Positions 9,113 to 18,101 of a stretch of DNA of 64,000 nucleotides are shown piece by piece. This stretch comes from Avidesulfovibrio sp964369685 (GTDB lineage: Bacteria > Desulfobacterota > Desulfovibrionia > Desulfovibrionales > Desulfovibrionaceae). The position numbers were made by a program, and so were the translations under genes. A model generated the notes under the pieces. The model saw only the letters and a program-made list of their open reading frames with translations, did no database searches and was not told the DNA's origin. The stretch covers positions 62,001-126,000 of the forward strand of contig CAYJFB010000003.1 in the NCBI GenBank assembly GCA_964369685.1, read 5' to 3'. Each line of letters begins with the position of its first letter. Position 1 is the first letter of the stretch.

Positions 9113-11107
9113 GTGAGTCGCAGACCTGAAATTCTTGCCCCTGCGGGGGATATGAAATCGTTTTTGGCGGCCTTGGCGGCCGGTGCCGATGCCGTGTATA
9201 TGGGGTTAAAGCACTTTTCGGCACGAATGCAGGCCGACAACTTCAGTACCGCAGAGGTTGCTCGCGCTTTGGAATTGGCTGAAGCCGAAGGACGACGTGT
9301 ATATATTGCTTTTAATACAATGATGAAGCCCAATGACGTGTCTGCGGCAGGACGATTGATTGCACGATTGGCACAAGAGGCGCCTGTACACGCTTTGATT
9401 GTACAAGATATCGGCACATTACAATTAGCGCGTCAGGCAGGGTTTACGGGGAGTTTGTATTTATCGACATTGGCAAACATCACTCACCCTGCGGCCTTGC
9501 AGAGTGCCATGGATTTGGGAGCTGAACGTGTGATTGTACCGCGTGAGCTTTCTATTGACGAAATCCGACAAGTTGATGCGGCATGCCCGGATGGCTTGGA
9601 TTTTGAAATGTTTATCCACGGTGCTTTGTGTTGGGCGGTTTCAGGGCGCTGTTATTGGTCGAGTTATATGGGCGGTAAGAGCAGTTTGCGCGGACGCTGT
9701 GTACAACCGTGTCGGCGAATGTATCGTCAAGAAAAACACGTTGGGCGTGGTTTTTCGTGTTTGGATTTATCGCTTGACGTGTTGGTTCGTTCTACAGCGG
9801 ACATGCCGCATTTGGCTTCATGGAAAATTGAAGGCCGAAAAAAAGGACCGCACTATGTGTATCATGTCGTCAGCGCATATAAAATTTTGCGTGATGAAGG
9901 TGAGGATTCCAAAGCTCGCAAAGAAGCCGTGCGCATTTTGGAAATGTCGCTTGGACGTCCTACCACTCGTGCGCATTTTCTTCCCCAGCGCGACAGTGCG
10001 CCCACAAAGGCCGATACACAAACCGCTTCAGGGTTGCTTGTCGGTAAAGTGCATACAGACGCCCAAACAGGCAAGCCCTCTTTTCGCCCACACATTGAAT
10101 TGCTCCACGGCGACTATCTGCGCGTCGGTTATGAAGATGAAAAATGGCATGCAAACGTGCCTGTGACGCGCCGTACACCCAAAGCAGGCACCTTTTTCTT
10201 GCGTCTTGAACGGCATAAAACGCCGAAAGCAGGGACACCTGTTTTTCTGATAGACCGCCGTGAGCCGGAAATGCAACGATTGTTGCAAACATGGCAACAA
10301 CGTTTGGATCAATGCTCTGTTCGTAAATCAAAAGACGTTGCAGCTTTCGTGCCGACACTGCCGCAAGCACGACATAAAAAAGGACGCCGCCCCGATATGA
10401 TCGTTCGTGCAAGCGTACCACAAGGCACAGACAATCGGCGTACCCGTAGCAGTGTGCATGGTTTATGGTTGACGCCACGTGTTGTACGTGAAATCTCACG
10501 CACACTTGCACCGACCATTGCCTGGTGGCTTCCACCTGTTATTTGGCCGAACGAAGAAAACATGTGGCAACGGATTGTCACTGAAGCGTTACGCAACGGC
10601 GGCAAACATTTTGTGTGTAACGCGCCCTGGCAGGTTGGATTATTCAGTCATTGGCGGCAACGTGAACAGTTGGATCTTATTGCAGGACCTTTTTGTAACC
10701 TGTCAAACGCTTTTGCGCTTGCAGCGGTTGAGCAGATGGGGTTTTCTGCTGCGTTTGTCAGTCCTGAATTGAATCGTGAGGATTTTTTACAGCTTCCGAC
10801 ACAAAGCCCCATTCCGCTCGGTGCTGTACTTTCAGGCTTTTGGCCGGTGGCTGTAGGACGCCATCAACCGACACAAATTCGTGACAATTCAGCCTTTCAA
10901 AGTCCAAAAGGTGAACAATTTTGGACACACACCTATGGGCAAAACACATGGCTTTATCCCGCATGGCCGATGGATCTGAGCGAAAAACGTCATGAACTCG
11001 AACAGGCAGGGTATGCCTTTTTTGCCACATTGGAAGAACACACACCAAAAAATCTTCCCACAAGCAACCGCCCCGGGTTGTTCAACTGGGAAGGTACACT
11101 GCTTTAG
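9113..11107 (+). CDS. U32 peptidase-family protein (RlhA/TrhP-like)
   Basis: Family U32 proteins are called collagenases for historical reasons, but the studied relatives RlhA and TrhP hydroxylate 23S rRNA or tRNA uridine/cytidine. The N-terminus EILAPAGDMKSFLAALAAGADAVY and the signature around FIHGALCWAVSGRC, followed by further cysteines in the region to PCRRMYR, identify the family. The clustered cysteines fit a metal or Fe-S site. At 664 residues it is as long as RlhA, with an extended C-terminal half that I cannot assign further. Translation most likely begins at the GTG (9113), with AAGGA upstream. The next gene starts about 60 nt downstream on the same strand. Confidence 0.85.
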   Translation: MSRRPEILAPAGDMKSFLAALAAGADAVYMGLKHFSARMQADNFSTAEVARALELAEAEGRRVYIAFNTMMKPNDVSAAGRLIARLAQEAPVHALIVQDIGTLQLARQAGFTGSLYLSTLANITHPAALQSAMDLGAERVIVPRELSIDEIRQVDAACPDGLDFEMFIHGALCWAVSGRCYWSSYMGGKSSLRGRCVQPCRRMYRQEKHVGRGFSCLDLSLDVLVRSTADMPHLASWKIEGRKKGPHYVYHVVSAYKILRDEGEDSKARKEAVRILEMSLGRPTTRAHFLPQRDSAPTKADTQTASGLLVGKVHTDAQTGKPSFRPHIELLHGDYLRVGYEDEKWHANVPVTRRTPKAGTFFLRLERHKTPKAGTPVFLIDRREPEMQRLLQTWQQRLDQCSVRKSKDVAAFVPTLPQARHKKGRRPDMIVRASVPQGTDNRRTRSSVHGLWLTPRVVREISRTLAPTIAWWLPPVIWPNEENMWQRIVTEALRNGGKHFVCNAPWQVGLFSHWRQREQLDLIAGPFCNLSNAFALAAVEQMGFSAAFVSPELNREDFLQLPTQSPIPLGAVLSGFWPVAVGRHQPTQIRDNSAFQSPKGEQFWTHTYGQNTWLYPAWPMDLSEKRHELEQAGYAFFATLEEHTPKNLPTSNRPGLFNWEGTLL

Positions 11108-11170
11108 TTTTTGGAGGCCGGAGAGGCTTCGCCTTGTAGATGTGAGCTTTTCCAGAAAAAAGAAAAGAGA

Positions 11171-12172
11171 ATGAATATGATGCAAACACCAACAAAACAC
11201 TCGACCGGAACAGTATTAAAACGTTTGTTTGAACCTGCCAAAAATCCAGTGTTGCATACTCCAAAAACATGTTTACAAGCGTGGTGGCAAGCGTGTCGGC
11301 CACCATTGTTTATTGTTGATTTAATACCGCTCATTTTGGCTTTGCTGCTTGCTGTGCGGAACGAACACGGCCTGCTTCCCGTAGAGCAATGGCCTTGGTT
11401 ACGCTTTTTTATGATTTTGATTGGTTGTTTTATGGTACATACCATTGCAAATATAGCCAATGACGTTTTTGATTATGCTCTCGGAACAGATACCGATGAT
11501 ACTATTGGCGGTTCAAGAGTGATTCATGAGGGCAAACTCAGTCCGCGGGCATTGACTTTTGCACTTGCGTTGCTCAGTCTTGGTGCATTGTTTGTCGGCA
11601 TGTGGTTGATTGCCGAAACAGGGCAACTGTGGCTGTACGGAGTGATGATTTTTTCTTTACTTTCAGCGCTTTTTTATGTGGCACCACCTATTAAATACGG
11701 TTACCATGGCTATGGTGAACTTTCTGTGGCAATCAATATGGGATTGATTATGGTTTGTGCGGCACACGCCGTGCTCACCAATCAACTTGCTGTTCAAACG
11801 CTTTCTTTTGGCCTTGTTGTGGGGTTGATGGTCGCGGGCATTCTTTATTATCAAAGTTTACCGGAAATTGTAACCGATCGTGAAGCAGGAAAAAACACCT
11901 TGGCTGTCAAGCTTGGAAAAGTGCGTGCAGAAGGTCTTTTTCAATTATGGTGGCCAATCATTTGGCTTATGATTGCCATCTTGTGGTCAACGGGAGTTGT
12001 GAGCTGGGTCAGTCTTTTGGGTATATTGAGTTTTCCTTTGTACTGGAGGGCGTGTCGCCATATTCGCCAGGCGACAGACTGGCTTGAATTGGATCAACAC
12101 GGACACTTGATCCGTAAACTCTATCTCTTAAATGGTTTGGCTTTGATTGTCGGTGTGGCATGGCAAGGCTGA
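11171..12172 (+). CDS. UbiA-family prenyltransferase (MenA/MqnP type)
   Basis: Integral membrane enzyme that attaches the polyprenyl tail to an aromatic quinone precursor, here probably in menaquinone synthesis. The two aspartate-rich motifs are present: NDVFDYALGTDTDD and, in the second half, TDREAGKNTLAVKLG. About eight hydrophobic segments are visible. The frame is open back to a TTG at 11111, but the ATG at 11171 behind AAAAGAGA gives a normal N-terminus. Whether the organism uses the Men route or the futalosine route (MqnP) cannot be decided from this window, so no symbol is given. Confidence 0.85.
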   Translation: MNMMQTPTKHSTGTVLKRLFEPAKNPVLHTPKTCLQAWWQACRPPLFIVDLIPLILALLLAVRNEHGLLPVEQWPWLRFFMILIGCFMVHTIANIANDVFDYALGTDTDDTIGGSRVIHEGKLSPRALTFALALLSLGALFVGMWLIAETGQLWLYGVMIFSLLSALFYVAPPIKYGYHGYGELSVAINMGLIMVCAAHAVLTNQLAVQTLSFGLVVGLMVAGILYYQSLPEIVTDREAGKNTLAVKLGKVRAEGLFQLWWPIIWLMIAILWSTGVVSWVSLLGILSFPLYWRACRHIRQATDWLELDQHGHLIRKLYLLNGLALIVGVAWQG

Positions 12173-12353
12173 TTCATTGGGAAAAAAACTTGACGTCTCG
12201 GCGAAAACAGGCTATGAATCTCCTTTCCTGCCATCAAGAAACCGCAGGGTTATTTTGTTATGCCGTATCTTTGAAAAAAAGAGTATAAGAGGTTTGACAA
12301 AAAGGCCTTGGCGACGAGTTGTTTTTCAATTTTCATTTTTCGTTGTGTCGTAT

Positions 12354-12415
12354 GGCAAGATTGCCTGATTCAGGAGTGGTTCACCGAGGAAAATGTTTTT
12401 CGGTGTGGAGGCAAT
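12354..12415 (+). promoter_or_regulatory. Structured rpsT leader with alternative pairings
   Basis: Upstream of rpsT, GGCAA (12354-12358), TTGCC (12361-12365) and GGCAAT (12410-12415) can pair in two exclusive ways. The first two form a tight small hairpin. Alternatively ATTGCC (12360) pairs with GGCAAT and encloses a second hairpin, CACCGA/TCGGTG (12382-12387 with 12400-12405). The element ends 45 nt before the start codon. S20 represses its own synthesis in E. coli, so a regulatory leader is plausible. The pairing is seen; the role is inferred. Confidence 0.45.
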
Positions 12416-12459
12416 GCCTCAAAATGTTACATCAATAATGCTTTTATTTGGAGGAGAAC

Positions 12460-12729
12460 GTGGCTAACCATAAATCTGCCATCAAGCGCCACAAGCAAAG
12501 TGTCAAGCGCGCCGCACGCAATCGTGCTGCCAAAACCCGTATCCGTAACGTCATTAAAGATGTTCGTGCAGCCATTAAAGCCAACGATACGGAAAAAGCC
12601 AATCAACTGCTCGTTGAAGCAACCTCGACCGTTGATCGCGCTGCCACAAAAGGCGTGTTGCATTGGAAAACAGCTGCCCGTAAAATTTCTCGCCTTGCCA
12701 AGGCTGTGAACGGAACCAAAGCTGAATAA
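12460..12729 (+). CDS. rpsT: 30S ribosomal protein S20
   Basis: Primary 16S rRNA-binding protein of the small subunit. The 89-residue, Lys/Arg/Ala-rich sequence begins with the typical (M)ANHKSAIKRHKQS and contains KTRIRNVIKD and the C-terminal ARKISRLAKAVN. The frame could be read from a TTG at 12448, but GGAGG at 12450-12454 sits correctly for the GTG at 12460, and the protein then starts exactly like other S20 sequences. It has a structured leader and its own terminator. Confidence 0.97.
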   Translation: MANHKSAIKRHKQSVKRAARNRAAKTRIRNVIKDVRAAIKANDTEKANQLLVEATSTVDRAATKGVLHWKTAARKISRLAKAVNGTKAE

Positions 12730-12734
12730 TTTTT

Positions 12735-12759
12735 GAGGGGCGAAAGCCCCTCTTTTTTT
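12735..12759 (+). terminator. Rho-independent terminator of rpsT
   Basis: GAGGGG pairs with CCCCTC around CGAAAG and runs into seven T, 5 nt after the rpsT stop codon. Confidence 0.95.
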
Positions 12760-13042
12760 ATATATACAAGTATAATATAAATATATATCATTTTTTGCAT
12801 GATCTCATGATCTCCTATTATACCATTCTTTTTATTAAAAACGTACCCTTATATTGTTTTTCTTGTTCGCGCTTTTCTTGTCTTTTTCTTTTTTTTACAC
12901 ATTATGATGTGTGTCTTTTCTGAGAAATACTCCTTTTTCATCTTGTTTTTTATAGTCTTTCATGTGAGTCTGAAGTCTATGGATCATTGTTGTACTGTTG
13001 TTTTTTCTTATTTCTGTACATTTTTAACAATGAGGTATAATC
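12760..13042. other. Intergenic region upstream of potD-like gene
   Basis: AT-rich, T-rich region with no supported gene. It must contain the promoter of the binding-protein gene. I see no clear operator or riboswitch. Confidence 0.4.
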
Positions 13043-14101
13043 ATGAAGAAGATTTTGATATTGGCCATGATGTTTTTCATAGGCTCAAGCTGTTTGGCAC
13101 AAGCCGAAACTCTGCGCCTTCTCACATGGAAAGGGTATGCGCCTCAAGCCTTGGTTGAAAAATTTGAAAAGGAAACAGGCATCACTGTTGAAGTCACTCT
13201 TTCAAACAACGAAGAAATCATTGCCAAACTGCGTGCAACTCGCGGTGCGGGATTTGACCTTGTGCAGCCAAGCCAAGACCGCATTTCTTCGGTTCAAGCT
13301 GCATACGGCCTTTATCAGCCCTTTGACTATAGCAAAATTGACTCCACACTCTTTATTCCTTCCATGCTTGAAGCCGTCAAAAAAAATACACTTGTTGACG
13401 GGAACTCCTATGCTGTGCCTTTTTGTTGGGGGACATCAGGGTTGATCGTCAATATGGACAAAGCTCAAGGCGTAGATTCTTACAATGCCCTGCTTGATCC
13501 TAAGTATACAGGCCGTGTGAGTTATCGGCTAAAACGTCCGACATTGATTGCTCTTGCCTTTGCTTCGGGGTACGATCCGTTTGCTCTTTATGCAGATACA
13601 GTCAAATACCAAGCCATGCTCGATGATTTGGAACAAAAGATGATTGCCGGCAAACCCATCGTCAAAAATTATTGGGCAAACGGCGACGCGTTGCTTGAAT
13701 CCATGCGTTCTGATGAAGTGTACGTTGCAATGGCGTGGGATAACGGCGGTTGGAAACTGCACTCCGAAAATCCCGCAATTGATTTTAAAGCTCCCAAAGA
13801 AGGCGCTCTTGGGTGGATTGATACATTTGCCATTCCTGCGAAGGCCAAAAATACAGAAGCCGCCTACAAATGGATCAACTTTATGTTGAGCCCTCAAAAC
13901 GCAGGCTACTTTACTTCACAAGAATCCACTCCGACAGCCTCGGCAAACGCCAACCAATATGTAGAGCCGACCATCCGTGCAAACTTTGAACGCTCATTTC
14001 CTGAAGCCGCAATTAACAATATTAAATGGTATCCACCTGTTCCGGCTGAAATAGAAGCCATGGAAGGCAAAACACTTGATAAGGTTAAAGCCGCACGCTA
14101 G
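13043..14101 (+). CDS. Periplasmic polyamine-type ABC transporter binding protein (PotD family)
   Basis: Periplasmic solute-binding protein of the spermidine/putrescine class. A signal peptide (KKILILAMMFFIGSSCLAQA) is followed by ETLRLLTWKGYAPQALVEKF, the typical PotD/PotF start. Further marks are FDLVQPSQD, VPFCWGTSGL and VYVAMAWDNGG. GAGG precedes the ATG. It is flanked by its own upstream region and a strong terminator, and no ATPase or permease gene is near, so it is an orphan subunit. Substrate is inferred from the family only; other amines or short amino compounds are possible. Confidence 0.85.
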   Translation: MKKILILAMMFFIGSSCLAQAETLRLLTWKGYAPQALVEKFEKETGITVEVTLSNNEEIIAKLRATRGAGFDLVQPSQDRISSVQAAYGLYQPFDYSKIDSTLFIPSMLEAVKKNTLVDGNSYAVPFCWGTSGLIVNMDKAQGVDSYNALLDPKYTGRVSYRLKRPTLIALAFASGYDPFALYADTVKYQAMLDDLEQKMIAGKPIVKNYWANGDALLESMRSDEVYVAMAWDNGGWKLHSENPAIDFKAPKEGALGWIDTFAIPAKAKNTEAAYKWINFMLSPQNAGYFTSQESTPTASANANQYVEPTIRANFERSFPEAAINNIKWYPPVPAEIEAMEGKTLDKVKAAR

Positions 14102-14157
14102 AATATTTTAGATTAACGTTGTTTTCGTATCGTTTGTTGAACGTTTTTTTTCATATG

Positions 14158-14202
14158 CACGGGTATTGAGGGTATATACACTCAATACCCGTGTATTTTT
14201 TT
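14158..14202 (+). terminator. Rho-independent terminator of potD-like gene
   Basis: A 13-bp perfect stem (14158-14170 with 14181-14193) around a 10-nt loop, followed by TATTTTTTT. It ends the orphan binding-protein transcript. Confidence 0.93.
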
Positions 14203-14392
14203 GAGGATAGACGTTATTCTCTGCTCCGCAATCGACTTTTGGAGTAGATATCAAGAAATAAGATGTTTTTTACAAAAAATAAAGCCTTTATAGTGATATA
14301 ATATAAATCAAATGAAGATAAACCTTCTTTATTTATAAGGATTATGGCTGATGAATAGCTTGTATATAGCATCTTGTTTCTGTAAAATACTT

Positions 14393-14866
14393 TTATGATG
14401 CATGGCATCCGTCGATCAATGTAGCTATGATAGGTTTTTTATTCATTTGTTCTTTATTTTTTGAACATTCTGCCAGAGATTGCAATGTGACGTTGTTTAC
14501 ATAGTTTAAAATACATTGATGAAGCCCTTGCCAAAAATCCATAGTAGGGCAAATATCTTTACGAACACAGCTTGGAGGAACTGTATTTAGGCATGCAACA
14601 GGTGCCAAGGATCCTTCAGTAACATGTAAAATTTCACCGGCTGTATACTCTGAAGGCTTTTTGGCTAATTTGTAGCCGCCTTGCGGACCGCGAACACTCA
14701 GCAATAAACCGGATCGTCGCAGTGCACCGGCTATTTGTTCAAGATATTTTACAGAAAGTCCTTGTTTTTTTGCAACTTCGTCTAAAGTGATGTAGTCCTC
14801 AGAGGCACAAAGAGCCAATTCAATCATTAAACGTAGCGCGTATCTTCCTTTTGTTGAAATTTTCAT
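14393..14866 (-). CDS. Rrf2-family transcriptional regulator (IscR/CymR-like)
   Basis: DNA-binding regulator of the Rrf2 family. The winged-helix N-terminus reads MKISTKGRYALRLMIELA, followed by the recognition region GLSVKYLEQIAGALRRSGLL and RGPQGGYKLA. Three cysteines in the C-terminal half (ACLNTVPPSC and ICPTMDFW, about residues 91-106) are placed like the [2Fe-2S] ligands of IscR and relatives, so iron-sulfur or redox sensing is likely. GGAGG is 5 nt before the ATG. It stands alone: no isc/suf or cysteine-synthesis gene is adjacent, so its targets are unknown. The C-terminal tail of about 30 residues is longer than in CymR. Confidence 0.9.
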   Translation of the reverse strand: MKISTKGRYALRLMIELALCASEDYITLDEVAKKQGLSVKYLEQIAGALRRSGLLLSVRGPQGGYKLAKKPSEYTAGEILHVTEGSLAPVACLNTVPPSCVRKDICPTMDFWQGLHQCILNYVNNVTLQSLAECSKNKEQMNKKPIIATLIDGCHAS

Positions 14867-15135
14867 GTATCCTCCTATAGAAAATGCAAAAGTGTCTAGT
14901 ATCTAAAAATTTTTTTAACGGTCTGAAAAGTATGTTATATTTTAAAAATATCACATTGTAACCGTGGTCTAAAAGTTGTTAAATTCTTTCTTGCTTTATA
15001 GACAGATCTTAGAGCTTGTGTCAATCGGTAAAGGATTTTTTATGGATACTTATTTTCATTTCTCCTATTTTTGTGTATCAAATGGTTTTTTGAGTTTTCG
15101 TTTTTAACCATATTGATGTGAAAGAAAAGAGAGCC

Positions 15136-15804
15136 ATGATGAATGATATATCTTTTTTATTGAGTGATGACGCTACAGGGACTGCACGAGCGAGAAAGCA
15201 GAAACCGTTATGTGTGTTTTTTGGTGATTCCATTTGTTTTGGTTATGGTGTGCGGCGTGAAGAGCGGTGGATCAACCTGTTAGAACAAAAAATGTTGCAT
15301 TGGCGTTTTGTGAATGCGGGTTGTTGTGGTGATACGACGATTGATGCTTTAAAGCGTATGGAAAATGATGTTGAACGTCGTAAACCGGATATTTTGTATG
15401 TGCAATTTGGGTTGAATGATTGCAGTGCATGGCAATCTGGTGACAAAACGTTAGTGTCTCCTGAAACATATTCTAACAATATGTTTCAATTGGTTTCTCG
15501 TGGGTTAAGGTGCGGTGCACAACGGGTGATTCTTGCAAGCAACCATGCTCTTTGTGAAGGACGTTCTGCATTGGCAGGTTTTGGGGATCAACAACACCTT
15601 CGATATGCCAAAAAATATAATGCGTTATTAAGAGAGCTTTTTTGTCGATGCGACGCTTCAGTTGCTTTTTTGGATTTGGAGAACACACTTCCTGCTGCGG
15701 CATTGGCTGATGACGGTGTACATCTTAGTTCTTTTGGCAATGCGTGTTATGCGCAAACAATATATAGATATCTGAAAAATATAGAGCTGTCAATAAAACT
15801 GTGA
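15136..15804 (+). CDS. SGNH/GDSL-family hydrolase
   Basis: Serine esterase/lipase-fold enzyme. All SGNH blocks are visible: FFGDSICFGYG (nucleophile Ser), NAGCCGDTT (oxyanion Gly), GLNDCS (Asn) and DDGVHLS near the C-terminus (catalytic Asp and His). There is no signal peptide, so it is probably cytoplasmic. An in-frame GTG at 15118 lies upstream, but AGAGAG at 15128-15133 fits better to the ATG at 15136 or 15139. Substrate cannot be told; the family includes lysophospholipases, acetyl-esterases and thioesterases. It is divergent from the Rrf2 regulator, separated by about 270 bp. Confidence 0.87.
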   Translation: MMNDISFLLSDDATGTARARKQKPLCVFFGDSICFGYGVRREERWINLLEQKMLHWRFVNAGCCGDTTIDALKRMENDVERRKPDILYVQFGLNDCSAWQSGDKTLVSPETYSNNMFQLVSRGLRCGAQRVILASNHALCEGRSALAGFGDQQHLRYAKKYNALLRELFCRCDASVAFLDLENTLPAAALADDGVHLSSFGNACYAQTIYRYLKNIELSIKL

Positions 15805-16245
15805 TTTATCTTATTGATAATATAAGTCTGTTTCTTTCAAAAGCAATGTTGATATAGGACACATTTTTATCATAAGTTGTGTTTATTTGTATAAAACAAT
15901 AGGTTTTTAATGTGATTAAAAGTATATTTTTCAGTATATTATAGTTTTAAAATGAAAGTGGTTGTTGTTTTTGCAATCAGACAAAAAAGAGGTATCAAAT
16001 GTGCTTACGGAATCTTATTGTTTACCTTTTTTGTTTTTTATAGGCCTTAATGTATAAGTCAAGGTCTGCTTTTTTGTCCTTGTTTGCCATAGCTTAACAA
16101 CACAGTATACATACGTAATGTTGTTGCGACATTTTTCAGCAACAGTCGTAATAATATCTTCATAGATCCCTCAAGTTTTCTTCTTTCTGACCGATAGATG
16201 AATTATGCAGGTGGCAAGCACCTGTATATACCTGAGGAGTTTCCT
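15805..16245. other. Intergenic region before the FlgO module
   Basis: AT-rich 440-bp stretch with no supported gene. Just before the next start a perfect 6-bp inverted repeat, CAGGTG (16208-16213) with CACCTG (16219-16224), forms a 5-nt-loop hairpin about 20 nt upstream of the ATG. It could affect translation or be an operator half-site pair. I see no sigma-54 or sigma-28 promoter that fits consensus. Confidence 0.4.
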
Positions 16246-17019
16246 ATGTTTAATCATTTTCGCCCTATTTCTTTCTTTGCCGTATTCTTGGCTGTCATGT
16301 TGAATTCCGGTTGTGGAGCGTATCACTCCGGCGGCGTTGAGCAGGAATTGGACAGCGGTATTGTTGAATACAGTTCTCGCGGCCCCGGTTTACGAAGAAC
16401 CAACACCTTGGGAACAGATACGATGATTCCTGACGGCAGAGGCGGGCACATATGGCATAAAGGTGCGCCGCAACAACTCCCTCCTGATGCGACTCTTGAA
16501 GCACAAGAGCTTCGTTTACGGGTTAAAGAACTTGCTGCACAAATGCTGGAAACAAGGAATAATGCGGCACTTGGCGGACTGATTGCTTTACCGACATCAT
16601 TTGTTAATTTGAATGATTTCAGTGAATCTTCACCGTTTGGGCGATATATGGCAGAAGCCATGTACTATGAATTCAATCAACGCAATGTGCCCGTTTTAGA
16701 ATATCGATTGACGGGAAAAATCGCCATGCGTTTTCAGGAAGGTGAGTTTGCCTTGGCAAGAACATTGCCGCCGTTATCTTCAAAGCAGAGTTGGGCGGCT
16801 GTATTGGTCGGCACATATTTGAAAGAGGGCGGTGCGGTTTTTGTGAATGTCCGTTTGGTACGCCCTGTCGACGGCATGGTGTTGCGTACGGGACAACTGG
16901 TCTTTGGAGACAATACGTTGGTCAGCAGTCTTGTTGATCCTTTGGATGACGGTACTCCGTTCCATAGTGGGACGTTGCAAATCAACCCTCCAAACCAACC
17001 AAAACCACGTACCAAATAA
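16246..17019 (+). CDS. FlgO-domain outer-membrane lipoprotein
   Basis: Predicted lipoprotein with a FlgO domain, a fold linked in Vibrio to the flagellar outer-membrane collar. The signal sequence ends in a lipobox (MLNSGC, Cys at residue 23). The FlgO-like half spans about 90-235, including FSESSPFGRYMAEAMYYEFN and later AAVLVGTYLKEGGAVFVNVRLVRP. The chosen ATG has GAGGA 6 nt upstream; a longer frame from 16198 would bury the signal peptide. It is the first of three envelope genes in the same direction, separated by 27 and 96 nt. A flagellar role is inferred from the domain only. Confidence 0.8.
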   Translation: MFNHFRPISFFAVFLAVMLNSGCGAYHSGGVEQELDSGIVEYSSRGPGLRRTNTLGTDTMIPDGRGGHIWHKGAPQQLPPDATLEAQELRLRVKELAAQMLETRNNAALGGLIALPTSFVNLNDFSESSPFGRYMAEAMYYEFNQRNVPVLEYRLTGKIAMRFQEGEFALARTLPPLSSKQSWAAVLVGTYLKEGGAVFVNVRLVRPVDGMVLRTGQLVFGDNTLVSSLVDPLDDGTPFHSGTLQINPPNQPKPRTK

Positions 17020-17046
17020 TGATGCGGGTGTAAAAAGGATTGTCCC

Positions 17047-17319
17047 ATGCAAATAAAAAAAATATTGGTTGCTTTTGTTTTTACAACGCTTCTTGTGCTT
17101 GGTGGAGGCGCTTGCTCGACACACCTGACAAGTGTTCCGGAAAATTCTCAAACATTACAATTGTGGCAAGATGCACGAAACTTTCAGGGGCGAGGACGCT
17201 ACGAATTGGCAAAACAATATTATGAATTGGCCTTGGCCGGCGCAAGAACCGTTGAAATACAGCGCGTTTTAAAACGTGAAATTGAAGCCGTCAATCGTAT
17301 ATTGGAAGCCCAACGTTAG
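17047..17319 (+). CDS. Small lipoprotein
   Basis: A 90-residue predicted lipoprotein: a charged start, a hydrophobic core and a lipobox-like GGGAC with Cys at residue 23. The mature part contains LWQDARNFQGRGRYELAKQYYELALAGAR, which looks like one tetratricopeptide-type helical pair. No family name can be given. AAGGA lies upstream of the ATG. It sits between two FlgO-domain genes and is probably part of the same outer-membrane assembly. Confidence 0.75.
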   Translation: MQIKKILVAFVFTTLLVLGGGACSTHLTSVPENSQTLQLWQDARNFQGRGRYELAKQYYELALAGARTVEIQRVLKREIEAVNRILEAQR

Positions 17320-17415
17320 AGAAAGTGTATAGGCTTTTTGAACAAAAAGAGCCTTGTTTATAGGATTTTTTTTAATACTGCTGAGTTTATCAAGTTTAAA
17401 CACCCGAGGAAAGCT

Positions 17416-17982
17416 ATGTATCGAATTATCCTCTTAATCATTCTGATGATGAGCGTTTTTTTACCTTTTACGGTTGCCGCCGCTGACGGAACCGTTCCTT
17501 CTGCCGCATTGAAAGCTGTAACGCAATTAGACCAACAATTGCGCATGCAACTTGGCGGATATCCTCGGCATAAAGTTCATATTGCCATGACCGTACCGGC
17601 AAATTTGGGTAATTTAAAAAGTACCAATGCGTTGGCTCGGCAAATGGCAGAAGAATTGGCCAATAATCTTGTTGCCGTAGGATATGCCCTTGAAGAAATT
17701 CGTAAAGGTTATGATATCCAAATGGAACCCGGCTTGGGAGAATTGCTTTTGACACGGGCAACAGATCATTTGGCTACTCGTACGGTTGACGCAAGTATTG
17801 TGGTTTCCGGTACATATACGGTAAGTCCTAATGCTGTACGGTTTAATATTCGGATGTTGCACTTGCCAAACAATCGTGTGCTTGCTTCCAGTTCTGTGAC
17901 CGTGCCTGTCACGGCAGAAATCTATCCGTTGGTTGCCGAACGCCGCCCTTATGTACCCTCAACGCGTACCCGTTTACAATAA
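17416..17982 (+). CDS. Second FlgO-domain envelope protein
   Basis: 188-residue exported protein. The ATG at 17416 follows GAGGA and opens a Sec signal peptide ending at about AAA-DG (residues 21-25); unlike its neighbour it has no lipobox Cys. The mature part carries the FlgO pattern (LKSTNALARQMAEELANNL, then DASIVVSGTYTVSPNAVRFNIRML), so it is a diverged paralogue of the lipoprotein at 16246. The frame can be extended to a TTG at 17338, but that would hide the signal sequence. It closes the three-gene envelope module and precedes the sigma-54 regulator. Confidence 0.78.
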   Translation: MYRIILLIILMMSVFLPFTVAAADGTVPSAALKAVTQLDQQLRMQLGGYPRHKVHIAMTVPANLGNLKSTNALARQMAEELANNLVAVGYALEEIRKGYDIQMEPGLGELLLTRATDHLATRTVDASIVVSGTYTVSPNAVRFNIRMLHLPNNRVLASSSVTVPVTAEIYPLVAERRPYVPSTRTRLQ

Positions 17983-18008
17983 TTTCACTGTATCCTTTTC
18001 TTTCATTA

Positions 18009-18044
18009 TGGGGGAGTCATTTCTTGAGAAAAGCATCTCCCCCA
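18009..18044. repeat. G-run/C-run hairpin element, copy v
   Basis: TGGGGGAG (18009-18016) pairs with CTCCCCCA (18037-18044), followed by AAGAAAAAAAG. It has the same design and polarity as the elements at 45893, 49591, 52939 and 23141: C-run then an A-tract. It lies between the FlgO module and the regulator gene. Confidence 0.6.
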
Positions 18045-18101
18045 AGAAAAAAAGAAAAATGAGGCTTGCTTTGCTATGGCTCTCCGTGGTATTTGAACGC
18101 C

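Noticed and set aside
9960..10535. 191-codon minus-strand frame inside the U32 gene
   Set aside because: Shadow of the U32 coding sequence; its translation shows no recognisable pattern.
16208..16224. Sigma-54 promoter suggested by TGGCAAG at 16212
   Set aside because: No GC-type -12 element follows at the required distance; the segment is better explained as a CAGGTG/CACCTG hairpin.
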